A DNA stretch of 64,000 nt from Tridacna crocea (taxonomy: Eukaryota; Mollusca; Bivalvia; Cardiida; Cardiidae): NCBI GenBank assembly GCA_943736015.1, contig OX031073.1, forward strand, positions 29,105,210 to 29,169,209, read 5' to 3'. The notes beneath the pieces were generated by a model that was given only the letters and a program-made list of their open reading frames with translations, did not search any database and was not told the DNA's origin. Position 1 is the first letter of the stretch; every line of letters begins with the position of its first letter. This document shows positions 45,863 to 55,913 of the stretch, piece after piece. The translations under genes were made by a program, and so were the position numbers.

Positions 45863-46532
45863 TTAACTCATCACCAAACGACAGCTTTAGACTTGTACAA
45901 ACTGAAAGCATAAGCAGACGACAACTCAAACATGACTCAAAAAATAAAATTTGTTTTTGGGAAGGGTAAAAAACATTGTAGGAAAAGGAGAAAATGCTGG
46001 TTACCAGCATTTTCTCCTTTTCCTACAATGTTTTCTAAAGGCTTTTTTTCTCAGGATTGTCAACAGTAGGGATATAGAGGATATTTGTTTTATTCGGTGA
46101 AAAATCGAATTTTATTTCATCGAGTAGACACCATCGGTTATATTTTGACGAGTGGCTGTGCCACTCGTGAAAATATTACCGATGGTGTTCACGAGATGAA
46201 ATAAAGTTCGATCTCTCACCGAATAAAACAAATATTCTATTTATTTCATACTTTTAACCCTTTCTGGGAGGAGCTTTATCAAAATTCAGTACAGTTCTTT
46301 TCCCTTATTCCCCGTGGCGTACCCCTCCCGCATAGCAACGTTACGTCAAGCGCGAGAAATGTAAGTTATATGACGTCATATTTCCCATCTGGTTGTCAGG
46401 CACGCGCAATTTACCTAGGCAACAAGAACGTGAAAATCGGTATTTTCACTGGTGATACCAGTGTAAGATCGAAAATTATTTTCACTGCTATCTCTCGATA
46501 TCCTACCGGTATAATGTGTGGTAATGGGTTAA
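45863..46532. mobile_element. Family A MITE split by a family F element
   Basis: TTAA at 45863 and 46529-46532. The family A sequence stops after AACAGTAGGGATA and resumes at ATAATGTGTGGTAATGGG. Confidence 0.85.
46073..46512 (+). mobile_element. Family F composite MITE nested in family A
   Basis: TAGAGGATATTTGTTTTATT, the palindrome around GAGTGGCTGTGCCACTC, TTATTCCCCGTGGCGTACCC and TCTCGATATCCTACCGG. ATA occurs on both sides. Confidence 0.83.
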
Positions 46533-46605
46533 GTTCGTTGAAACTCGACGATGTGAGGTAAAGTGTTTGATGGTTATTTTAAACTCCAGCACATAAAATT
46601 GGGCG

Positions 46606-46880
46606 CCTATTTTTACGAACCATGCTCTGGCAAAAGGGGGCTTAATGCATCTCCGTGATACAAGAAACAAGCCCCAGTCATCACTGTAACTACGGATCCA
46701 AAAGAGCTACTTTTTTGAACAACCGATTTGATCATGAGGTAGACTGATCGTTTGACATACATAAAATTGACCTAAAACGAAAAGCATCAACCCAGGTCAG
46801 CCTGCGCGGACTGCGCAGGCTGACCTTGGTCGATACTTTTCGCAGATGCATTAATAAGCCCCCTTTTCACAGAGCACAGC
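46606..46880. mobile_element. Family C element, complete
   Basis: TIRs ATGCTCTGGCAAAAGGGGG and CCCCCTTTTCACAGAGCA; the core CAGCCTGCGCGGACTGCGCA lies toward the right. Confidence 0.8.
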
Positions 46881-46904
46881 TTATCTATATACTGATTTTA
46901 AATA

Positions 46905-47185
46905 CGTAGAAGATACTTGTTTATTTTTCGGGAAAGATCGAAATTTGTTTTATCTCCTCAACATCATCGGATCATCGGTAATATTTTCACGAGTGGCTGC
47001 CACCCCCTTTTTTTCGAGGGGGGGGGGGTTTACGTCAAAATTCAGTACAGTTCTTTCCACTTATTCCCCATGGCGAGCCCCCTTCGCATATTAACGCATT
47101 ACAATATTACGTAAGGCGCGAGAAATGAGGCGTAAATTACGTCATATTTCCGTCTGGTTGAGTGGCACGCACTATTTACCTTTGT
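46905..47185 (+). mobile_element. Family F element, partly deleted
   Basis: GGAAAGATCGAAATTTG, CACGAGTGGCTGCC, then a poly-G tract and the tail GCATTACAATATTACGTAAG. Confidence 0.68.
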
Positions 47186-47189
47186 TTTG

Positions 47190-47800
47190 GGGATGGTAGA
47201 GATTCTGCGCTTTAAGTCAAAGTTGTCATAATGACTGAATAAAGATTCCTAACAGTAAGGAGTTATTTTCCTGTGAGGCAGTATTTGGGAACTGTGGGTT
47301 TTGTTGTTTACATTGAGTCTGGCTCAATTTGGATACCTATAGACTAGCTTCGGTAGTTTAAAAAGAGAGGAAAACAATGTATACAAACAGGGACAGCGAG
47401 ACAAAATACAACAAGAGGAAGACGGTCTAATTGGATGGATATCAAGTCAAAATCCAGAAAGTGACGGAAAAGCATCACGCATAGGATAGGTTTGTAGCTA
47501 GAAGGACAGGAAAAAGAAATAGAAGAGAAGCACGAAAGAAAAAGAAACAACTGAAATGAGACAATTATGAAACAGCGACCATAGAACTGATCAACGAAAT
47601 GGAAAAGAAAAATGTAACAATAATACTTACATGAGAGTCGGTTCTTCATACACACCAGGATTCATTTTCGCTAAAAAGTTTTATTACTGTCTTAGCATGT
47701 TAGAAAGGTGTTGGAAAGTGTACTTTTGTCCTACTGTCCTTTATTGACTCAGTAACTTCCGTTTGACCATACGTTTGTGATTATGTTCCATGCAACCTGA
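47190..47800. other. Unassigned stretch
   Basis: A 103-codon open frame on the minus strand (47344-47655) has no recognisable domain and a skewed hydrophobic composition. No repeat identified. Confidence 0.35.
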
Positions 47801-47805
47801 GACAA

Positions 47806-47886
47806 ATCGTCGGTTTACTTCAAAAACTTCGTAACTACAGCTTGTTTCAAGCTGTAGTTACGAAGTTTTTGAAGTAAATCGACGAT
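47806..47886. mobile_element. Family E hairpin, perfect or near-perfect
   Basis: ATCGTCGGTTTACTTCAAAA pairs with its complement at the right. The loop is GCTTGTTTCAAGC. Confidence 0.88.
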
Positions 47887-48176
47887 ATGCTACAAATCTG
47901 GAAATATAAGCTCTCTCACGAAATAAGCAAATTCTTCCTATTTCATCCAATGATTTCTTTTTGTGGCATTATATGATGAGTTGTCGATAGGTAACCTTAC
48001 TGGTGAAGGGTCTAACCTTTTAGTTTTAAATTAAGATTTTCTTTTGTTTCTAAAATCAATAGCCTAATTGGTATCGAAATACTTCCATAGACGGAGGAGT
48101 CGAAATACTATTATGCTTTAAAACTTTGTAAAAGATTCAAAATTGAATTAGAATTTCCGTTTTTGTTAAGCATCAC

Positions 48177-48177
<1 letters not shown>

Positions 48178-48226
<49 letters not shown>

Positions 48227-48281
48227 CCTCTACCCCCTCTCTCTCTGTCTCTCTTTCTCTAAACCTCTCTGTCTCCCTCTG

Positions 48282-48315
<34 letters not shown>

Positions 48316-48358
48316 CCCTCCCTCCCCCTATTTCTCTATCTCTCTTGCTCTCTCTCTA
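48178..48358. repeat. CT-rich microsatellite
   Basis: TCTC run from 48181, then impure CT and GTCT repeats. The poly-Ser/Leu frame over it is not a gene. Confidence 0.95.
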
Positions 48359-48384
48359 AGGTAAGAAACCAGATTCTGGACATG

Positions 48385-48594
48385 TTTGTAATTAGAGGGA
48401 CAAGAAGCCTTTTAAAAAAGATTGTAAGAAAAGGAAAAAGTGTTGGAAACTACCACTTTCTCCTTTTCTCACATTATTTTATATACATTACTATCAAAGA
48501 CAATTTTTTCCTTTCGAGCAAAATTCAAGTCGCCATCTTCAAATGAGTTCAATTCGGACCAGTCTAAAGGTTCTGTCGTTAGATAACGAGTTGA
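48385..48594. mobile_element. Family A MITE, diverged
   Basis: AAGAAGCCTTTTAAAAAAGA, CTTTCTCCTTTTCTCAC and GGACCAGTCTAAAGG keep the family order. Confidence 0.62.
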
Positions 48595-48607
48595 GCAAAT
48601 ATGATAT

Positions 48608-49722
48608 GCCCTGCAACACACGAAAAGGGGTATTTGGACATTTGGTAAAGTGTCGTCTTGGCTCAGCCTGCGCAGTCCACATAGGCTAATCAGAAACGAC
48701 GCCTTCCGTTTTTATGTAAATGTAATTTTCTGTTTACCCTAGTCTACTAGAACAAGTTAAGTTGTACGTACGGTCAGGGGTAGGGGACTTGGAAACTTGT
48801 TCACGGCTGTGGTGAATCATGTCGCCCCGAGCCGTCGAGTTTTACAATTCCAACGTTTATTAAGCGAATTTTGGGTGGTTTAATTAATTGAGTACACTGA
48901 TAACGTAGAATTTCCCTTTTGATTACCTCAATTCAGTGAAACCTGACGTCAGTTGCAACTGACGTCACTGAAACGTTGGTCATACGTGCTTAAACGTGCA
49001 GCTTGGCGCATAATCTTGATGTTAAACTTAATCATGATCGACGCCGCCATTTTGGATGTTGTGTTGATAGTGTAGTCATGTGTCGGCGCTCCCTAAAGGG
49101 AAAATGCTTTTACGTAGGCTTTGCCAGTGTACATGATATATATGTTCGGGGCATATTATCCAATCAGATCACGAGAAATTTCTTTGCAGTATGATAAAGT
49201 CTATTATTATACTGCAAAGAAATTTCCCGTGATCTGATTGGTTAACATATATATCATGTTCCCTGGCAAAAACCACGTAAAGCCACTTTTCCTTTTGAGT
49301 GCCCCGTAAACAGCACTACAAGTACAACACAACTTCCAAAATGGCGGCGTCGATCGATCACCAGACAGCACATTTATGCACCAAACTGCATGTTTTAGTA
49401 ACGTCAGTTTTCATTGAATTGGGGCACTCAGATGGGAATTTCTATTTCGTCAGCAAACTCGATTCGTGAGGTTATGATACAGGAAAGTTTCGCTTAACGC
49501 GCTTTGAAAGGTTAAAACTTTTCGGCTCGGGGCGACATGATTCACCACAGCCGTGAACAAGTTTCCAAGTCCCCTGCCACCTGACCAACAAGTTTCCAAG
49601 TCCCCTGCCACCTTACCGTACAACTAATAATGTAGTCGTCAAGTGCCGTCTCGGATCAATTGGCCAAGACGATAATTCACGCAAATGTCCGAATGCCCCT
49701 TTTAGCGCGTTGCAAGCCATAT
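48608..49722. mobile_element. Family C element split by family K
   Basis: Left part 48608-48766 (AACACACGAAAAGGGG, GTGTCGTCTTGGCTCAGCC). Right part 49633-49722 (GTCGTCAAGTGCCGTCTCGG, AATGTCCGAATGCCCC). Joined in order they give the layout of the intact 42950-43215 copy. Confidence 0.72.
48768..49632. mobile_element. Family K element, long inverted repeat
   Basis: The middle is a palindrome near 49195 (GAGAAATTTCTTTGCAGTAT and TACTGCAAAGAAATTTCCC). AAAATGGCGGCGTCGATC-type blocks occur on both sides. Outer ends carry GGGGACTTGGAAACTTGTTC and its complement, duplicated at the right end. Confidence 0.75.
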
Positions 49723-49757
49723 ATATTATCATGGTCTCAAAAAGAAAGGATATTCAC

Positions 49758-50090
49758 ATGTATATAGAGGATATTTTAATTCTATTTATTTCATGTTTTT
49801 AACGCTTTCTGGGAGCAGTTTTATCAAAATCCAGTACAGTTCATTTCCGTTATTCCCTGTGGCGTACCCATCTCGCATAGCAACTCATTACAATATTACG
49901 TCATGCACGAGAAATCTAAGGTAAATGACGTCATATTTCCCATCTGGTTGTCAGGCACGCGTAATTTACCTAGGCGACAAGAACGTGAAAATCAGTATTT
50001 TCACTGGTGATACCAGTGTAAGATCGAAAAATATTTTCACTGCTGTTTCTCGATATCCTACCGAAAAGCATGAAATAAATACATATACCT
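49758..50090 (+). mobile_element. Family F element lacking the inner palindrome
   Basis: TATAGAGGATATTTTAATTC joins directly to the tail (GTTATTCCCTGTGGCG, CAGGCACGCGTAATTTACC) and ends AAAAGCATGAAATAA. Confidence 0.75.
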
Positions 50091-50203
50091 GTAAAGGACA
50101 GAGGATGGCACTGTCTAGTCACATGCGTATGGCATTTCATTTCCACTGTGGAATAAGATAAGCTTAGTCATGCTCTATTAGAGGGGGCTAAACACATCTA
50201 ATT

Positions 50204-50308
50204 AATGCTAGTTACCAGCATTTTTTTTCCTTTTCCCATTCCGTTTTCAGAGGTCCTTTTTTTTTTTCAAACGTTGTTTAAGTTCGGGCGTGTTTTGTAA
50301 AGAGTTAA
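50204..50308. mobile_element. Family A right half
   Basis: GCTAGTTACCAGCATT, TCCTTTTCCCATTCC and TTGTAAAGAGTTAA. Confidence 0.6.
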
Positions 50309-50424
50309 TAGGCCAGACTGCTAGACAGTGTTGATCCATGAAGGCACATACACAGATCGTCCTCTATTGTTCGCTGACACAATACGAAGTCTATCTATAG
50401 GGCGAAGATTAGTTTATCCCTTTG

Positions 50425-50630
50425 ACTGCTCAGTGCGACTAGTTGACCTTTTGCGGACAGTGTAGATCAAGATCAGACTGCACAGAACGTGCAGTCTGAT
50501 CTTTGATCGACACTGTCCGATAAAGAGGTATTATTCCCCAAAACATAATTTTTTAACAAAAATGTTTGGGTTATCAACACGGTAATTGAAAATTTGATTT
50601 TAGTTATATAAAAGGATAAGGGTTAAACGG
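50425..50630. mobile_element. Family D element
   Basis: GACAGTGTAGATCAAGATCA and complement, CTGTCCGATAAAGAGG, and an AAGGATAAGGGTTAA end. A weaker fragment follows at 50755-50875. Confidence 0.78.
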
Positions 50631-50937
50631 TGAATTCGTTCATGCAATGAACAAAAGTGGGGTTAACAAAGGCCTTTTGATTTTGTGAACTTAAGTAAAA
50701 CAGATTATTATTTCATTAATGATCATACAAACTATGTTGTGTATGTGTGGCGACCTCTGGTGTCCTGTGGAATTTGTGTGGACCAAGACCAGACCCGTAC
50801 ATTCGCACCTGCTCGCAGACAAACGTGAAACCTGATCTTCGTCTACACTGTATACAACCCTGATAATTGTTTGAGATTCAGCTCACTGAATGACAAGCAG
50901 GCCGTGATTTTAGTCTCAATTATTATAAGTCTATAAG

Positions 50938-51202
50938 GCCGATGTATTGCAGAGAAATGACCCTCCCCTACAAAATGACCCGGGTCATTATTCTACGTAG
51001 AGAAATGACCCCAGTAGTCATTTCACTATGTAGAGGAATGACCTGGGTCATTATTCTACGCAGAGAAATGTCCCTCTGGGGTCATTTCTCTACGTAGAAT
51101 AATGATCCGGGTTATTCCTCTATGACCATAGGTCATTCGTCTACGTAGAGAAATGACCCATGGGTCATTTTGTAAGCGGGGGGTCATTTCTTTGCATTAC
51201 AC
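50938..51202. mobile_element. Family I polypalindromic element
   Basis: Ends TGCAGAGAAATGACCCTCCC and inverse. The interior has about ten TCTACGTAGA(G/A)(A/T)AATGACC units in alternating orientation. Confidence 0.78.
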
Positions 51203-51406
51203 CGGTAACAAACTTCTTGCCAAACAGTATCTACCTGGAATGACCTTGTGGAAAACAGGTTCGATACTATTGCTCAAAATTCTAATTACATTTCGACATG
51301 GCGTGCAAGCGGCAACCATGTTGAACGGCTAGCATTGTAAAAGTAACGTTCTCAAACTCTTAAGATGGCAAAACATTTCAGCTAGATAAACAGATTTTTT
51401 TTGGTT

Positions 51407-51790
51407 GACCCTTTACCACACATCCCCGAGTTTAACCCTTTCCCAAACGACAAACTTATGGACTAGATCAAATTGAAAGCATTTGCAGACGACAATTCAA
51501 CTCTTGCTGAAAAGATGATTTATGTCTATGATAGGGTAGAAAACATTGTGGGAAAAGGAGAAAATGCTGGTTACCAGCATTTTCTCCTTTTCCCACAATG
51601 TTTTCAAAAGGCTACTGTTCAAGACCCGTAAAAACCAGGGATTGTTTGGGAAAGGGTTAAATGGCCGTGAGCAGAAAGGTTTCAAAAACATTGTGGGAAA
51701 AGGACAAAATGCTGATTACCAGCATTTTGTCCTTTTCTCACAATGTTTCTCAGTCTATCCTCGACAGAAATTGTGTCGAAATAACTATCA
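51407..51790. mobile_element. Family A MITE interrupted by another family A copy
   Basis: Outer copy: 51407-51431 (GACCCTTTACCACACATCCC) and 51661-51790 (AAAACATTGTGGGAAAAGGA). Inner copy: 51432-51660 with TTAA at both ends. The interruption lies at the TTAA that family A copies carry after ACTT. Confidence 0.87.
51432..51660. mobile_element. Family A MITE, inner nested copy
   Basis: TTAACCCTTTCCCAAACGAC to GTTTGGGAAAGGGTTAA. The central palindrome is uninterrupted. Confidence 0.88.
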
Positions 51791-51799
51791 TGAACCCTC

Positions 51800-52115
51800 A
51801 AAAGGAAATTGGCCCAGTTGGGGATCGAACCAGCGATCCTGTGTCCGTGGTCGTGAGGTAGAGCGTCGGCCTCATAACCTAAAGGTCCTGAGTTCAATAC
51901 CCAGGAGCGGGTGTCAACTTTGGGATTTTTCATTGGCCCACACATTCGGCGCGAGTACTGGTGTAGTTCCCAGGAAGCAGAATCGAAAAAGATTAGTATA
52001 AGTTGTAAGAACTTGTTTCTCAATCTATGTAAAATAAATATATTTAAACTAACCAGCGATCATGTGTTCTCGAGTTCTGTTGGCTACCAACTGCGCCACT
52101 GGGTCTTGGCACAAA
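51800..52115 (-). mobile_element. Outer tRNA-like SINE, split
   Basis: On the minus strand, CCCAGTGGCGCAGTTGGTAG (A-box side, near 52100) and GGTTCGATCCCCAACTGG (B-box side, near 51820) belong together. The 51845-52050 SINE separates them. Confidence 0.65.
51845..52050 (+). mobile_element. SINE with 17-bp target duplication
   Basis: tRNA-like head GTGGTCGTGAGGTAGAGCG and GAGTTCAATACCCAGG, body as at 21716-21893, AT-rich tail. AACCAGCGATC(C/A)TGTGT flanks it at 51828-51844 and 52051-52067. Confidence 0.82.
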
Positions 52116-52371
52116 AAAACAAAGATGGATGATATTAATCACAGTTGTAATCATCACTAGAAGGTAGGTTGTTTTGTTCATTTTGCAGCCATTTTTTGTC
52201 CACATTCTTGAAATGCGCGTCAATCCTTATTCATAAGCTACAAGTCTAATGTCATTAGTCAAAGTCATAATTCCCTCCCTCCCGCCACCACCCGCCGGGG
52301 AAAGGGGAGGCGAGCTTCCACGTTGTTTTTATTTTTGTATATTGTAGTGTAACTGACGATGTACTTCGTGC

Positions 52372-52400
52372 AAGTCAAAATAAAATTCTGTTCTGTTCTG
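52372..52400. repeat. TTCTG short tandem repeat
   Basis: ATTCTGTTCTGTTCTGTTCT. Confidence 0.85.
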
Positions 52401-52552
52401 TTCTGCTTCCATAGGTCTCTGGTTAATTGTTTAACATCCAGGATGCCCATTTGAAAACATGCAGATAGTATTAACGCGGATGATATGTTGACTCGCCAAA
52501 AAAAACCTTGAACTTGGATATTTTGAACTGTTTTTAAATTTTCCGAAAATAA

Positions 52553-52752
52553 TATCAGAGCTGCAGAGAGAGGGAGTGATTTTGATGTCAAAATTGAAAA
52601 TATTAATTATTTTTCCCTAAACCCTATGTTGCGGGTACTCATTAGAATCGTCTCATCGAGACGATTCTAATGAGTACCCACAACATAGGATTTCAAAGAG
52701 AAATGATGGATTTAGAATACGATCACTTTCTCTTATCTGGAGCTCTGATACA
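52553..52752. mobile_element. Family J palindromic MITE
   Basis: AACCCTATGTTGCGGGTACT and inverse around GTCTCATCGAGACG, with CAGAGCT and AGCTCTG ends. Confidence 0.82.
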
Positions 52753-52952
52753 TTGTGCCAAGCAAGTCGTTACTTAGTTATCTATCAGTAAAATCCATGT
52801 TGTCTGAATCCCAAGGAAGACTGTGTCTCTGACATGCAGAAACTTTACCCACAACGAAAAGGGTCAACCCAGGTCAGGTTACGCGGACTGTGCAGGCTGA
52901 CATGGGCAGGCACTTTTTAACAGATGCATTAAGCCTCCTTTTCACAGAACAT
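52735..52952. mobile_element. Family C element, eroded
   Basis: TGCCAAGCAAGTCGTTACTT flank, CAACCCAGGTCAGG core with mismatched arms, GATGCATTAAGCCTCC. Confidence 0.6.
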
Positions 52953-52959
52953 TACTCAT

Positions 52960-53460
52960 TTCCATTTATTCGTTACATCGAGAAACGAAATTGCCAGTAC
53001 TTTTATTTTGAAAATATTTTTGTAGAATAGATAATCAACTTTTCACATGGGTTATTTGCATTTATTCGTTACATCGAGAAACGAAATTGCCAGTACTTTT
53101 ATTTTGAAAATATGTTTATAAAATAGATAATCAACTTTTCACCTTGCTTATTTAGATTTTTTCGTTACATCGAGAAACGAAATTGCCAGTCCTTTTTTTT
53201 TTTTGAAAATATTCTTTATAAAAATAATCAACTTTTCACATGGCTTACTTGCATTTATTCGTTACATCGAGAAACGAAATTGCCAGCTATTTTATTTTGA
53301 AAATATTCATTCTTTATAGAAATAATCAACTTTTCACATGGAATATTTGCATTTATTCGTTACATCTTGAAGTAAAATTGCAAACAATTTTATTTAATTA
53401 TTCTTAAATAATTATTCTTTATAGAAATAATCAACTTTTCACGTGGATTATTCGCATAAA
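52960..53460. repeat. Tandem repeat, about 96-bp unit, five copies
   Basis: Each has TTCGTTACATCGAGAAACGA, AATTGCCAGTACTTTTATTT and ATAATCAACTTTTCACATGG. The fifth unit is diverged. CGTTACATCGAGAAACG is nearly self-complementary. Confidence 0.88.
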
Positions 53461-53724
53461 TGGTAAATGAGCGAGTCGGCGGTGTCGACCTAGGCTGTAG
53501 TAAATCTCTAATTTCTCTCGTTGTGGTTTTTGACTTCTGAGGTTTTATTAATGAAAATTAAAAGGCTTTGGGAGTATTAGGATGATTTGCTTGTATTTTA
53601 GTAAAATTTTCGTTCCAAAATCTGAAGGGCCACCTTTAAACCTCAAGTATCACACATTTGCCTCACGATTCCAACTTCATTCCTCGTTTTACATACCGTG
53701 TGTTTTACCAGTTGTGTCCATGCA

Positions 53725-53990
53725 CTAAAGCTGTTGAAACTTTTTGCAGACAGTGTAGATTAAGATCAGACTGCACAGAACCTGCAATCTGATCTCGAAT
53801 CTACATTGTCCCATAAGAAGATAATTTGCTCCAAAAAGCAAATCGTCGGTTTACTTCGAAAACCTCGTAACTACAGCTTGTAACAAGCTGTAGTTACGAG
53901 GTTTTCCCAAGTTAACCGACGAAATTTTGAATAGCAGTTTTCGGGTTTTTACAATCAGGTTGATAACTTGAGTTAGCTTACCTTATCACC
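53725..53990. mobile_element. Family D element split by a family E hairpin
   Basis: GACAGTGTAGATTAAGATCA and complement, then the hairpin, then AATTTTGAATAGCAGTTTTC, which continues the family D order. Confidence 0.78.
53842..53923. mobile_element. Family E hairpin nested in family D
   Basis: ATCGTCGGTTTACTTCGAAA with its complement. The loop is GCTTGTAACAAGC. Confidence 0.85.
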
Positions 53991-54639
53991 TAACGGAAAT
54001 ACACAGACAAAGCTTCAAATATAGCGTCCAAAGAACACATTATGGAAAATATTTACATGTTTGTTATGTTATAGAATTTAAGCGTCATTAGTCACGTGCC
54101 AGTCACTTGACATTACCACAGTAACTTTTTTTATTTCTGACGCGAAATGTAAAAATACCATAAGAGGTTACGTAGCCTTTTCAGGGAACATCATCAAAAA
54201 CATTTTCTTTTCTTATGCTTCTTAATTATTGACGATTTGTATTCTTTTTATTTTTTCATATAAAATTTCAGTGATAAATATATTTCTTAATTTGGTGAGA
54301 TGTGTAAAAATCTAAATACCCACCTTTGATAATAGTTAACGTGATCTGAAACGGGCCTTTCTATCGCTTAACGTTTGCATAATCAATAAATGTTAGAAAG
54401 CGGTCAGAAACTTGGATAGAGTGTTGCTTCTCAAACAAGCAATGTTCAGGAGTGTATGCACGGGCAATATTAAAAACAACAACAACAACACTAACTACAA
54501 AGTTCTGTTGACGATGACCATAAAAATATACCAAAATTAACCATTTCGTTGTGAAAAATTTATTGAGACATAAAGAGGGACCGAGTAGACAGTTATAGAT
54601 AGAGAGATAGATCGATAGATTTACAGTTCAATGACCGAT

Positions 54640-54720
54640 CCATCGATCGACAGAGAGCATTGTCTGTGCATGTCGTATTCTTTGAAGATTTGTAGAATAC
54701 CATCTAGCGGAACATAATGG
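54640..54720. repeat. Family L fragment and flank
   Basis: TTTGTAGAATACCATCTAGC, preceded by CTGTGCATGTCGTATTCTTT, which resembles 39755-39785. Confidence 0.5.
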
Positions 54721-54869
54721 ACAGAGGGAGTAATAAAACAAGGTAGATAAGTGAAAAGGTGATAATAAATACACAATAAATACATTCCTAGCGAAATGAA
54801 TAAAAAACAATAAGCATTAAAAAGAACCTGCCTTATTCCATTTATGATCTGCAACAATTCCAGTGTCAT

Positions 54870-55350
54870 GTAAGGTGAATTTCAGTAGACATGTCATATA
54901 AGGTGAATTTCGTTTAACGTCATGTAGAGTGAATTTCAGTAGGCATGTCATGTAAAGTTCATTTCAGTACACATGCCATGTAGGGTGAATTTCAGTAGAC
55001 ATGTCATGTATATTTCAGTCCACATGTCATGTAGAGTGAATTTCAATACACATGTCATGTGGGGCGAATTTCAGTTCACATGTCATGTAGGGTGAGTATC
55101 AGTACACATGTAATAAAGGGCGAATTTCAGTTCACATGTCATGTAGGGTGAGTATCAGTACACATGTAATGTAGGGTGAATTTCAGTTCACATGTCATGT
55201 AGGGTGAATTTCAATGCACATGTCATGTAGAGCGAATTTCAGTTCACATGTCACGAAGGGTGAGTATCAGTACACATGTCATGTAGGTTGAATTCCAGTA
55301 CACTTTTCATGTAGGGTGAGTATAAGGACACATATAGTAGGGTGCATTTC
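54870..55350. repeat. Minisatellite array, 28-bp unit
   Basis: The unit is ACATGTCATGTAGGGTGAAT then TTCAGTAC; about 17 units with scattered variants. Confidence 0.92.
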
Positions 55351-55479
55351 AGTACACTTTTCACTTTGGCCTATGTTTTAACACATCATGACGTTTAATA
55401 CTTGAGATATAGAAATGTTGTAAAAAGAAAATTACATCCGTGGGTTTTTGAGTAAATCATATCTAACTAGTCAAATGTT

Positions 55480-55600
55480 CGCCTTACCCTTAAGCTGATA
55501 AGTGCGAACCACCGACCTTTTGCAGACAGAGTAGGTAAAGATCAGACTGGAGAGAACGTCCAGTCTGCTCTGTCCGATCAGGAGATATTTTTTCTTTCCC
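55480..55600. repeat. Family D copy, diverged
   Basis: GACCTTTTGCAGACAGAGTA, GATCAGACTGGAGAGAACG and GTCCGATCAGGAGATA. Confidence 0.6.
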
Positions 55601-55687
55601 CCCCCCCCTCAAAAACAACAACAACAACAAAAAGAAACAAATGATGAAAAGCTTTAAATAACATTAGTCGGGGTTTGAAAGTTCTAT

Positions 55688-55913
55688 TTAACCTTTTACC
55701 ACATAATGACGACTTTTGACGACCCTGAGGTAGAAGCCTTTTGTGAACATTGTGGAACAAGGAGAAAATGCTGGTAAGCAGCGTTTTCTCCTTTTCCAGC
55801 AATATTTTCTACCCTTCTCAAATCAAATCACGATTTTAGTCACATTTATTTTGTCGTCTGCAAATGCTTCAATTATGGAGCAGTCTATAAACTTGTCTGT
55901 TTGGTAGAGTTAA
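55688..55913. mobile_element. Family A MITE with TTAA flanks
   Basis: TTAACCTTTTACCACATAAT to TTGGTAGAGTTAA. The centre AATGCTGGTAAGCAGC is partly mutated. Confidence 0.8.

Larger units (their letters stand above)
53460..54345. repeat. Family N repeat, rearranged, enclosing families D and E
   Basis: 53460-53645 carries the family N right half in plus orientation. 53990-54345 carries the left half in minus orientation. Between them lie a family D copy with a nested hairpin and unassigned bases. Confidence 0.65.

Noticed and set aside
47344-47655. 103-codon minus-strand frame as a membrane protein
   Set aside because: Hydrophobic and Cys/Phe-rich, but no family resemblance or splice support; the opposite strand is A-rich, which explains the composition.
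48163-48546. 127-codon Ser/Leu-rich frame
   Set aside because: Translation of a CT microsatellite followed by a family A relic.
51497-51691. Recurrent peptide with MLVTSIFSFSHNVF in many frames
   Set aside because: It is the translation of the family A palindrome and appears at most copies on either strand.
51546-52001. 151-codon plus-strand open frame
   Set aside because: It runs across nested family A copies and a SINE. Its segments repeat in frames at other family A copies.
52960-53460. CRISPR-like array of regularly spaced dyads
   Set aside because: The spacers are homologous to one another and the context is eukaryotic; it is a simple tandem repeat.
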